Assembly (NCBI GenBank): GCA_946628455.1 | Contig: CAMOWP010000098.1 | Location: forward strand, 1 to 6,678 | From: an uncultured Clostridia bacterium | GTDB taxonomy: Bacteria > Bacillota > Clostridia > Oscillospirales > Acutalibacteraceae | Direction of reading: 5' to 3' | DNA length: 6,678 nt | Shown: positions 1-5,915 of the stretch, one piece after another | Layout of the letters: every line of letters begins with the position of its first letter | Numbering within the stretch: position 1 is the stretch's first letter | Notes under the pieces: model-generated | What the model was told of the DNA's origin: nothing | Database searches by the model: none | Seen by the model: the letters and a program-made list of their open reading frames with translations, nothing else | Program-made: the position numbers and the translations under genes

Positions 1-1
1 C

Positions 2-1126
2 GTTCTCCTCGGCAAAACCAATATGGATGAATTCGCAATGGGCTCAACGGGCGAAAACAGTATTTACGGCGCTGCGAAAAATCCGAGGAATACAGATTAT
101 GTAACAGGCGGCTCCTCAAGCGGAAGCGCGGCTGCCGTGTGCGCAGGGCTTGCCCCTTACTGCCTCGGCTCTGATACGGGCGGCTCAGTGCGCCAGCCCG
201 CGGCGTTTTGCGGAACAGTCGGGCTGAAACCCACCTATGGCGCAGTTTCGCGCTATGGGCTTATTGCGCATGCCTCCTCGCTAGACCAGATTGGCGTTCT
301 CGCTTCCTCAGTCAGGGATTCGGCGATAGTTCTTGAAGCGATTTCCGGCAGGGACAAGCGCGATATGACGAGTGCTGATTTCAACTTTAGCGGAGTTGCC
401 AAGAGCCTTGACAGCTATGATATCAGGAAAATGAAAATCGGAATTGCAAAGGAATATACAGACGGCGCTGACAGCGAAATTAAAGAAGCGGTAAAGCAAA
501 CTGCAGAGTTTTTTGAAAAAAACGGCGCAGAGCTTATTGAAATCAGCCTTCCCGATATGAAGGAAATCCTTGCGGCTTATTACATAATCGCCTGCGCGGA
601 GGCTTCCTCAAACCTCGGAAGATACGACGGAATCCGCTTCGGCAACAGAGCAAAGAGCGCGGAGAACGCGCAGGAGCTGATTATAAAAAGCAGAACCGAG
701 GGCTTCGGAGACGAGGTCAAACGGCGTATTATGCTCGGAACTTATGTGCTATCCTCGGGTTACTGTGACGCTTACTATAAAAAGGCAATAATGCTGAGAG
801 ATAAGCTCTGCGGAGAATTCAGAAAAGTTTTCGAAAAATGCGATATTATCCTTGCGCCTACCGCCCCAAGCGCGGCGTTTGAAATCGGAAAAGAGCGTAA
901 ATCTCCCGTTGATATATATCTTTCGGATATTATGACTGTTCCCGTTAATATCGCGGGGCTGCCTGCCGTGAGCATACCCGTTAAAATGAACGGCAGCGGG
1001 CTTCCGCTCAGCGTTCAGATTATAGGAGAGCAGTTTTCTGAAAAGAAAATTCTCGGCGTGGCATACTTTTTTGAAAAGAATTTCGGCGGCATTCCCGAAA
1101 TAAAGGGAGGTGTGCGCCTTGTATAA
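2..1126 (+). CDS. gatA: Asp-tRNA(Asn)/Glu-tRNA(Gln) amidotransferase subunit A, 5'-truncated by window edge
   Basis: GatA is the amidase subunit of cytoplasmic GatCAB. It releases ammonia from glutamine, which GatB uses to convert mischarged Glu-tRNA(Gln) or Asp-tRNA(Asn) to Gln-/Asn-tRNA. The open frame runs from base 2 with no start, and its first codons already read LGKTNMDEFAMGSTGE, a mid-protein GatA motif, so the Met at base 23 is not the true start. 374 residues are visible; with a usual length near 485-490, about 115 are missing. The amidase signature is intact: GGSSSGS (cis-Ser codon at 113-115) and GSDTGGSVRQPA (nucleophile Ser codon at 185-187), matching Ser154 and Ser178 of S. aureus GatA by remembered numbering. 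The catalytic Lys (about residue 79) lies in the missing part and cannot be checked. The C-terminal motifs SGYCDAYY, ILAPTAPS and PVNIAGLPAVSIPV are typical. The stop TAA (1124-1126) lies inside gatB, so the two are probably cotranscribed. Very sure of family. Confidence 0.97.
   Translation, partial: VLLGKTNMDEFAMGSTGENSIYGAAKNPRNTDYVTGGSSSGSAAAVCAGLAPYCLGSDTGGSVRQPAAFCGTVGLKPTYGAVSRYGLIAHASSLDQIGVLASSVRDSAIVLEAISGRDKRDMTSADFNFSGVAKSLDSYDIRKMKIGIAKEYTDGADSEIKEAVKQTAEFFEKNGAELIEISLPDMKEILAAYYIIACAEASSNLGRYDGIRFGNRAKSAENAQELIIKSRTEGFGDEVKRRIMLGTYVLSSGYCDAYYKKAIMLRDKLCGEFRKVFEKCDIILAPTAPSAAFEIGKERKSPVDIYLSDIMTVPVNIAGLPAVSIPVKMNGSGLPLSVQIIGEQFSEKKILGVAYFFEKNFGGIPEIKGGVRLV
1105..1110 (+). promoter_or_regulatory. 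Shine-Dalgarno GGGAGG that sets the gatB start at TTG 1119
   Basis: GGGAGG sits inside the last codons of gatA. It is 8 nt upstream of TTG at 1119, an ideal spacing. The in-frame GTG at 1110 overlaps the last base of this site and so cannot be served by it. This site is the main reason for choosing the TTG start for gatB. Confidence 0.75.
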
Positions 1127-2528
1127 GTTAGTCTGCGGAATAGAAACTCATATCGAGCTTCTCTGCGAAACAAAAATTTTCTGCTCCTGCAGGGCTGAGT
1201 TCGGCGGCGAGCCTAACACAAGGTGCTGCCCTGTGTGCACAGGGCAGGCGGGCGCTCTCCCCGTTCTTAACAGAAAAGCCGTTGAGCTTGCAATCAAGGC
1301 GGGGCTTGCGGTTAACTGCCGCATTAACCGCGCTTCTCATATGGACAGAAAAAATTATTTTTACCCTGATTTGCCGAAGGCTTATCAGATTTCTCAGTTT
1401 GACGAGCCGCTTTGCGTGGACGGCTATATTGAGCTTGATTCAGGCAAGAGGATAGGCATTGAGCGGATTCACATTGAAGAGGACGCGGGAAAGCTCATTC
1501 ACGAAAACGGATATACCTATATTGATTACAACCGCGGCGGCGTTGCGCTTATCGAGGTCGTTTCAAGGGCTGATATTGAAACTCCCGAGGAGGCTAAGGA
1601 GTATGCCGAAAAGCTTCAGCTTATTATGCGAAGCGCGGGGATTTCCGATTGCAAAATGCAGGAGGGCTCAATGCGCTGCGACGTTAACGTTTCCATTCAT
1701 AAAGATGGCGAAGAGTGGGGAACGAGAACGGAAATTAAGAATATCGGCTCGCTGACAGGCGTTATGAAGGCGATAAGGCTTGAAGCAAAACGCCAGGAGC
1801 AGATTCTTGAAAACGGCGGTAAAATTGTTCAGTCAACTATGCGCTATGACGAGGATAACGCAAGGGTTTACGTCCTGAGAACAAAGGAAAATTCAGACGA
1901 TTACCGTTATTTCCCCGAGCCTGATACAGTCCGTTTTTCCGTTTCGGATGAAGAGATTGAGAATATAAGAAAAACGCTCCCCGAGCTCCCTGACGAAAAG
2001 CTGAGGAGATATGTAAACGAAATGAAGCTTCCTGAAAATAAGGTAAGGCTTATCTATAAATATAAAAATGCCACCGCCTTTTTTGACGAGGCGGTGAGTG
2101 AAGGCGCGAGTGCTGAAAATGCTCTGAATCTTATTATTGCCACTGTTTATGCAACGCTGAAAACTGAGGCGGAGAAGGAAAAATTCAATCTGAAAATTTC
2201 CGCAAAGCAGTTTTCGCAGCTTGTAAAGCTTGCGGATGAGAAGAAAATCAAAATAAACAAGGCAAAGGAAATTCTCCCGAAAATGCTTGAAACGGGGAAG
2301 AGCGCAACCGATTTTATAAGTTCAGATGATATGAGCGGAATGGATGAAGCCTCGCTTATTGAGCTTTGCCAAAGGGCAGTTGAAGCCAATCAAAAAGCGG
2401 TTGAAGATATAAAAAGCGGGAAGGACAAAGCAATAAACGCCCTTTTCGGATTTATTATGAAGGAATCGCGTGGCAAGGCGGATATCAAAGAAGCTGAAAG
2501 AATAATACGAGAAATTATCGGCAAATAA
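1119..2528 (+). CDS. gatB: Asp-tRNA(Asn)/Glu-tRNA(Gln) amidotransferase subunit B
   Basis: GatB is the kinase/transamidase subunit of GatCAB. It binds the mischarged tRNA, activates the Glu/Asp side chain with ATP and amidates it with ammonia channelled from GatA. From TTG at 1119 the protein is 469 residues and begins MYKLVCGIETHIEL, the expected GatB N-terminus. Visible motifs: a zinc-type cluster C22-x-C24-x12-C37-x2-C40; KNYFYPDLPK at 78-87; HIEEDAGKL at 118-126; DYNRGGVALIE at 136-146; MQEGSMRCDVN at 180-190; GTRTEIKN at 201-208. The last 150 or so residues fit the helical YqeY-like tRNA-binding tail, and length is near the usual 475. The start overlaps gatA by 8 nt (1119-1126), suggesting translational coupling and balanced subunit supply. 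Slightly off-consensus spots are IETH where LEVH is common and GGVALIE where GVPLIE is common. These may mark the second GatCAB type that some clostridia carry, which is an inference. A terminator follows directly. Confidence 0.97.
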   Translation: MYKLVCGIETHIELLCETKIFCSCRAEFGGEPNTRCCPVCTGQAGALPVLNRKAVELAIKAGLAVNCRINRASHMDRKNYFYPDLPKAYQISQFDEPLCVDGYIELDSGKRIGIERIHIEEDAGKLIHENGYTYIDYNRGGVALIEVVSRADIETPEEAKEYAEKLQLIMRSAGISDCKMQEGSMRCDVNVSIHKDGEEWGTRTEIKNIGSLTGVMKAIRLEAKRQEQILENGGKIVQSTMRYDEDNARVYVLRTKENSDDYRYFPEPDTVRFSVSDEEIENIRKTLPELPDEKLRRYVNEMKLPENKVRLIYKYKNATAFFDEAVSEGASAENALNLIIATVYATLKTEAEKEKFNLKISAKQFSQLVKLADEKKIKINKAKEILPKMLETGKSATDFISSDDMSGMDEASLIELCQRAVEANQKAVEDIKSGKDKAINALFGFIMKESRGKADIKEAERIIREIIGK

Positions 2529-2554
2529 AAAAGAGAGCGTATGCTCTCTTTTTT
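2527..2554. terminator. Symmetric bidirectional terminator between gatB and eda
   Basis: The left arm AAAAAAGAGAGC (2527-2538) pairs with the right arm GCTCTCTTTTTT (2543-2554) around a GTAT loop, giving a 12-bp stem. The core is GAGAGC/GCTCTC, and the outer A and T runs supply a U-tract on either strand. It begins at the last two bases of the gatB stop codon and ends one base before the eda stop codon on the other strand. It can therefore serve both convergent transcripts. Confidence 0.85.
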
Positions 2555-2555
2555 G

Positions 2556-3209
2556 TTATTTCATTTCTGCTCTTGCTTCTTTAATTCGCTGAATGAAGAG
2601 CTTTGCTGTTTCGGTTATTTTTTCGTAGTCGCCTGTTTTTGCGCCTGCTGTGAGCGATGAGCCTGCGCCTACTGCGACTGCGCCCGCTTTTATCCAATCC
2701 TTTACGTTGTCAACGTCAACGCCGCCCGTCGGCATCATTACTGCCTGCGGAAGAGGACCGCGCAGAGACTTTATAAATTTCGCGCCCGCAACGTCTCCCG
2801 GGAACACCTTGAGCACGTCAGCTCCGCATTCCATTGCCTTAACCGCTTCGGTAGGCGTGAAAATTCCTGCCATTGAGGGAATTCCGTAGCGATTGCACAT
2901 TCTGATTATTTCTTCGTCAAAATGAGGTGAAACGACGTACTCAGCTCCTGCAAGAATTGCTATTCTTGCTGTTGCCGCGTCCAGTACAGTTCCTGCGCCT
3001 ATTATTATTTCGCCGGAATTGTATTTTTCTCTCATCGCCTGAATAAGCCTGTCAGCGTGCGGAACGGTGAAGGTGAGCTCAATAGCCGCAACTCCGCCTT
3101 TTATGCAGGCGTCCGTAATCTTTTCAGCCTGCTCGAGCGATTCTGCGCGAACTACGGCAACAATGCCGCTTTCCTGAATTTTTGAAAGAGTTTCATATTT
3201 TTTAATCAT
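2556..3209 (-). CDS. eda: 2-keto-3-deoxy-6-phosphogluconate (KDPG) aldolase, probably also 4-hydroxy-2-oxoglutarate aldolase
   Basis: A class I Schiff-base aldolase that cleaves KDPG to pyruvate and glyceraldehyde-3-phosphate, the last step of hexuronate and Entner-Doudoroff catabolism, in the cytoplasm. The 217-residue product (family usually 205-215) is a small TIM barrel with all expected motifs: VVRAES (R21), the general acid/base Glu in IELTFT (E44), GAGTV at 71-75, SPHFDEE at 94-100, the Schiff-base Lys in DVLKVFPGD (K134), and PTGGV at 160-164. The SPHF and NRYGIP variants resemble the Bacillus/Clostridium subfamily rather than E. coli Eda. The start at 3209 is chosen because AGGAG (3220-3216) lies 6 nt upstream; an in-frame Met at 3263 would extend 18 residues into kdgK and lacks this support. 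It is last in the uxaC-kdgK-eda operon, 10 bp after kdgK, and ends at the terminator shared with gatB. A sister activity on 2-keto-3-deoxy-6-phosphogalactonate cannot be excluded from sequence. Confidence 0.94.
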   Translation of the reverse strand: MIKKYETLSKIQESGIVAVVRAESLEQAEKITDACIKGGVAAIELTFTVPHADRLIQAMREKYNSGEIIIGAGTVLDAATARIAILAGAEYVVSPHFDEEIIRMCNRYGIPSMAGIFTPTEAVKAMECGADVLKVFPGDVAGAKFIKSLRGPLPQAVMMPTGGVDVDNVKDWIKAGAVAVGAGSSLTAGAKTGDYEKITETAKLFIQRIKEARAEMK

Positions 3210-3215
3210 AGTATT

Positions 3216-3220
3216 CTCCT
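3216..3220 (-). promoter_or_regulatory. AGGAG ribosome binding site of eda, touching the kdgK stop codon
   Basis: On the minus strand AGGAG lies 6 nt before the ATG at 3209. Its first base is the last base of the kdgK TAA (3222-3220). Ribosomes ending kdgK would therefore sit on the eda initiation site, which favours translational coupling. It fixes the eda start at 3209. Confidence 0.8.
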
Positions 3221-4317
3221 TATCTCTGAACGCGGGCAGAAGCGCCGTTAACCTTTGCCTCAACCTCTTTAAGAGAAGCCATTGAGGTGTCGCCCGGGGT
3301 AGTCATAGCAAGCGCGCCGTGAGCTGCACCGAAATCAACTGCCTTCTGTGCGTCGCCGTATGTCATCAGCCCATAAATGAGCCCGCTTGCAAAGCTGTCT
3401 CCTCCGCCGACTCTGTCCATAATTTCAAGCTCGGGAAATTCAATTGAATTATAAATTTTTCCGTCTGCCCAGCAGATAGCCTTCCAGTCGTTTACAGTTG
3501 CTGTTTTAACGGTTCTCAGCGTTGTTGCGATAACCTTGAGGTTAGGATAAACCGTATTAACCTGCTCAATCATTTTGCGGTAGCCGTCAGTATTAAGCTC
3601 TTTAAGCTCCTTATCGTTGCCCTCAATTTCAAAGCCGAGGCAGGCGGTGAAATCCTCCTCGTTGCCTATCATAACGTCAACGTATCTTGCTATTTCGTCG
3701 TTTATCAGCTGCGCCTTATCCTTTCCGCCAATGCCCTTCCAGAGCGACGGGCGGTAGTTGAGGTCATAAGATACAACTGTTCCGTATTGCTTTGCCTTTT
3801 TAACAGCCTCGATAACAGTTTCGGCAGAGGTTTCGGAAAGCGCGGCGTAAATACCGCCGGTATGAAGCCAGCGAACGCCGAGCGTGCCGAAGATGTAATC
3901 CCAGTCAACATCGTCTTTTTTTAGCTGAGAAGCGGCGGTGTTGCCTCTGTCTGACGTTCCGAGCGCGCCCCTTATCCCAAAGCCGCGTTCCGTAAAATTC
4001 AGCCCGTTTCTGACTGTTCTTCCGATACCGTCAAAGGGAAACCATTTAATAAGACTTGTATCAACGCCGCCCTGAAGGATTAAATCCTCAAGGAGATAGC
4101 CGATTTCATTTTCAGCAAATGCGGTTATAACGCCCGTTTTCATGCCGAAGCAGCGGCGCAGCCCTCTCGCAACGTTATATTCTCCGCCGCCCTCCCATAC
4201 TTTGAAGGAGCGTGCGGTTTTTATTCTGCCCTCGCCCGGGTCAAGGCGAAGCATTATTTCGCCGAGCGAAATTTCATCAAAGGCGCATTCCTCTTTAGGT
4301 CTGAGATTAAGCTCCAT
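3220..4317 (-). CDS. kdgK: PfkB-family sugar kinase, likely 2-keto-3-deoxygluconate (KDG) kinase
   Basis: Predicted to phosphorylate KDG with ATP to KDPG, the substrate of the adjacent aldolase, in the cytoplasm. The 365-residue protein has the ribokinase/PfkB fold markers: SLGEIMLRLDP at 17-27, the glycine-rich substrate-side motif GGGEYNVARGL at 43-53, and the C-terminal PfkB signature DRVGGGDSFASG at 301-312 with the presumed catalytic base D307. SYDLNYRPSLW and IGNEEDF are the mid-domain motifs usual in KDG and fructose-type kinases. It is longer than the 310-340 residues of classic KdgK, with extra sequence at the N-terminus and around FTERGFGIRGALG, as I recall for a clostridial long form. 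Start 4317 is chosen because AGGAG (4328-4324) is 6 nt upstream; the earlier Met at 4338 would overlap uxaC. Gaps are 13 bp to uxaC and 10 bp to eda. The PfkB family is certain from sequence; KDG specificity rests on motifs and operon context. A fructokinase-like activity is the main alternative. Confidence 0.88.
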   Translation of the reverse strand: MELNLRPKEECAFDEISLGEIMLRLDPGEGRIKTARSFKVWEGGGEYNVARGLRRCFGMKTGVITAFAENEIGYLLEDLILQGGVDTSLIKWFPFDGIGRTVRNGLNFTERGFGIRGALGTSDRGNTAASQLKKDDVDWDYIFGTLGVRWLHTGGIYAALSETSAETVIEAVKKAKQYGTVVSYDLNYRPSLWKGIGGKDKAQLINDEIARYVDVMIGNEEDFTACLGFEIEGNDKELKELNTDGYRKMIEQVNTVYPNLKVIATTLRTVKTATVNDWKAICWADGKIYNSIEFPELEIMDRVGGGDSFASGLIYGLMTYGDAQKAVDFGAAHGALAMTTPGDTSMASLKEVEAKVNGASARVQR

Positions 4318-4323
4318 AACTTT

Positions 4324-4328
4324 CTCCT
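4324..4328 (-). promoter_or_regulatory. AGGAG ribosome binding site of kdgK
   Basis: AGGAG is read on the minus strand at 4328-4324, 6 nt before the ATG at 4317 and 2 bp after the uxaC stop codon (4333-4331). It decides in favour of start 4317 over the in-frame Met at 4338, which would lie upstream of this site. Confidence 0.8.
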
Positions 4329-4330
4329 GT

Positions 4331-5731
4331 TTATTCAAAACCGAAATATTTTATTGCGTTGTTGTAGCAGATTCCCTGCACAATTTCTTTTACAATTTCT
4401 TCATCGTAAGCGTACCAGCCGTCCTCTATCCACCGTCCGAGCAGGCGGCAGAGGATTCTTCTGAAATATTCGTGCCTGCCGTATGAGGTAAAGGAGCGGG
4501 AATCCGTTTCCATTCCTATAAACTTTCCGAGCACGCCGAGGTTTGCGAGCGTTTTAAGCTGCGCGGTCATTCCGTCCATTGTGTCAAGGAACCACCATGC
4601 GGGGCCGAACTGAATTATGCTTTCAGCCTCAGCGCTCTGAAAATTTCCGAGCATAGTTGCAAGCACGGTGTTGTCCTTATCGTTGAGATTAAAAAGAATT
4701 GTTTTAGGCAGCGCGCCGTCAGTATTCAGTGCGTCAAGAAAGCGTGAGAGCGGCTCGGCGATTTCACAGTCGCCTACCGAATCAAAGCCCGTATCTGCGC
4801 CTATTGAGTTAAACATGGCGGTGTTATTATTTCTCATTGCGCCGATATGTATTTCCATCGCCCAGCCAAGCTCGCTGTATTTTTTGCCGAGAGCAAGCAT
4901 AACTCTGTAACGGTATTTATCAATTTCAATCTGTTCAAGTGCTTCGGCATTAAGTGCTTTATTGAATATTATGTCAAGCTCCTCTTCCTCTGCTGGCTCA
5001 AACGGAACGTAGTCAAACGCCTGGTCCGAAATTCTGCAGCCTGCCGAGTTGAAAAAATCTGCGCGTTTGCAGAGTGCGGCGATTACGTTGTTTACGCTTT
5101 TGATTTTCATATCAGCCGCTTTTTCAAGCGCCCTGATATATTCGGGGAAGCCCTCAAGGTGAAGGTTAAGCGCCTTGTCGGGACGGAAGGAGGGAAGCAC
5201 CTTAAAGCCTTTTTCCTCGTTTGCAAGCAGCTTGTGGTATTCAAGGCTGTCAATAGGGTCGTCCGTTGTGCAAACGTATTTTACGTTTGAATTCTTAATG
5301 AGTGTGCGCGGTCTGAAATCTCCGTTTTCAATAGCCGCGTTCGCTCTGTTAAAAATGTCCTCAGCAGTTTTTTCATTAAGCGGAGTATCAATTCCAAAAT
5401 ACCTCTGAAGCTCAATATGAGCCCAGTGGTAAAGCGGATTACCTATGCAAAACTGAAGCGTTTTTGCAAAGGCGAGAAATTTTTCCTTCGGGGTGGCGTT
5501 GCCTGTGCAGAATTTTTCCTCAAACCCGCAGGAGCGCATTGCGCGCCATTTGTAGTGGTCTCCCGACAGCCAGAGCTGCGAAATATCAGTCGGCTGCTCG
5601 TTTTCATATATTTCCTCAGGGCTTAAGTGACAGTGGTAATCGCAAATCGGCATATCCTTTGCAAAGTCGTTGAACAGCTTTTTTGCGCAGTCAGTATCAA
5701 GCAGGAAGCTCTCATTCATAAATTTATTCAT
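4331..5731 (-). CDS. uxaC: Uronate isomerase (glucuronate/galacturonate isomerase)
   Basis: Isomerises D-glucuronate to D-fructuronate and D-galacturonate to D-tagaturonate, the entry step for sugar acids from pectin, xylan side chains or host glycans; cytoplasmic, amidohydrolase-like TIM barrel. The 466 residues match the family length (about 465-470). Motifs in order: DYHCH at 31-35 with metal-binding-type H33 and H35; GNPLYHW at 97-103; TTDDP at 155-159; EIHIGAMRNNN at 293-303; GPAWWF at 376-381; METDSRSF at 407-414; RHEYFRR at 419-425. No key motif is missing. Start 5731 has GAGGT (5741-5737) 5 nt upstream; Met5 at 5719 is too far from it (17 nt). It is the first gene of the operon and is preceded by a sigma-A-like promoter. 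Its presence upstream of KDG kinase and KDPG aldolase points to hexuronate use, although the two intermediate enzymes are not here. Very sure. Confidence 0.97.
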   Translation of the reverse strand: MNKFMNESFLLDTDCAKKLFNDFAKDMPICDYHCHLSPEEIYENEQPTDISQLWLSGDHYKWRAMRSCGFEEKFCTGNATPKEKFLAFAKTLQFCIGNPLYHWAHIELQRYFGIDTPLNEKTAEDIFNRANAAIENGDFRPRTLIKNSNVKYVCTTDDPIDSLEYHKLLANEEKGFKVLPSFRPDKALNLHLEGFPEYIRALEKAADMKIKSVNNVIAALCKRADFFNSAGCRISDQAFDYVPFEPAEEEELDIIFNKALNAEALEQIEIDKYRYRVMLALGKKYSELGWAMEIHIGAMRNNNTAMFNSIGADTGFDSVGDCEIAEPLSRFLDALNTDGALPKTILFNLNDKDNTVLATMLGNFQSAEAESIIQFGPAWWFLDTMDGMTAQLKTLANLGVLGKFIGMETDSRSFTSYGRHEYFRRILCRLLGRWIEDGWYAYDEEIVKEIVQGICYNNAIKYFGFE

Positions 5732-5750
5732 ATTCTACCTCATATACAGT

Positions 5751-5765
5751 TAATCATAATTATTA
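5751..5765. promoter_or_regulatory. Imperfect 15-bp palindrome at the uxaC transcription start (possible operator)
   Basis: TAATCATAATTATTA matches its own reverse complement except for one mismatched base pair and the central base. It overlaps the -10 end and the expected +1 of the uxaC promoter, where a repressor would act. The region is almost pure A/T, so a chance match is quite possible. It does not match the E. coli UxuR/ExuR site or the catabolite-responsive element consensus as I know them. Confidence 0.3.
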
Positions 5766-5790
5766 TATACTTTAATTCTTTTTATTTCAA
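5762..5790 (-). promoter_or_regulatory. Sigma-A-type promoter of the uxaC-kdgK-eda operon
   Basis: Read on the minus strand, the -35 box TTGAAA (5790-5785) and a perfect -10 box TATAAT (5767-5762) are separated by 17 bp. The predicted start is near 5755, giving a leader of about 24 nt before the uxaC ATG. No other promoter is needed for kdgK or eda because the gene gaps are 13 and 10 bp. Confidence 0.75.
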
Positions 5791-5855
5791 TATAATATTT
5801 TCAGCCTGATATATTAAGAAAATTTAAAGATTTTGTAAGTTTATTGAAAAATAGA

Positions 5856-5885
5856 TTGACAATTGATTTTGCGTGCATTTATAAT
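5856..5885 (+). promoter_or_regulatory. Sigma-A-type promoter of the TM2-domain gene
   Basis: A perfect -35 TTGACA (5856-5861) and a perfect -10 TATAAT (5880-5885) are separated by 18 bp. The predicted transcription start is near 5892, leaving a leader of about 24 nt. The leader contains GGAGGT (5904-5909), which lies 6 nt before the ATG at 5916. Two consensus boxes suggest strong basal expression. Confidence 0.82.
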
Positions 5886-5895
5886 TGAATTATAA
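5879..5895. promoter_or_regulatory. Perfect 17-bp palindrome over the -10 and start of the TM2-gene promoter (candidate operator)
   Basis: TTATAATT-G-AATTATAA has perfect 8-bp arms around a single central G. It contains the whole -10 box (5880-5885) and reaches the predicted +1, the classic position for a repressor site. It has no G or C apart from the centre, so chance in AT-rich DNA remains a real alternative. No regulator gene is visible in the window. Confidence 0.4.
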
Positions 5896-5915
5896 TAAAG
5901 AATGGAGGTAATATT

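Noticed and set aside
1459..1755. A 98-codon + strand frame inside gatB
   Set aside because: It is an out-of-frame shadow of the conserved core of gatB, and its Arg/Lys/Ser/Leu-rich sequence resembles no family.
3210..3263. An 18-residue N-terminal extension of eda starting at 3263
   Set aside because: It would overlap the end of kdgK, does not resemble family N-termini, and the AGGAG 6 nt before 3209 points to the shorter form.
4318..4338. A 7-residue extension of kdgK starting at 4338
   Set aside because: It would overlap the end of uxaC and lie upstream of the well-placed AGGAG at 4328-4324, which serves the ATG at 4317.
4142..4486. A 114-codon open frame on the + strand across the kdgK/uxaC junction
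   Set aside because: It is antisense to two well-supported genes and crosses their boundary, with no recognisable domain or initiation signals.
4847..5290. A 147-codon open frame on the + strand, opposite uxaC
   Set aside because: It lies entirely antisense to a motif-complete uxaC, shows no family motifs and has no ribosome binding site or promoter; its Cys/Val/Phe-rich composition is what the reverse complement of uxaC would give.
5891..5896. A second TATAAT downstream in the TM2-gene leader as an alternative -10
   Set aside because: It is 29 bp from the TTGACA box, too far for sigma-A; the TATAAT at 5880-5885 has an 18-bp spacing. The second copy arises largely from the palindrome.
5732..5915. 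A riboswitch, small RNA or catabolite-responsive element in the divergent intergenic region
   Set aside because: Both predicted leaders are only about 24 nt, no stable GC-containing hairpin is present, and no sequence fits the catabolite-responsive element consensus.
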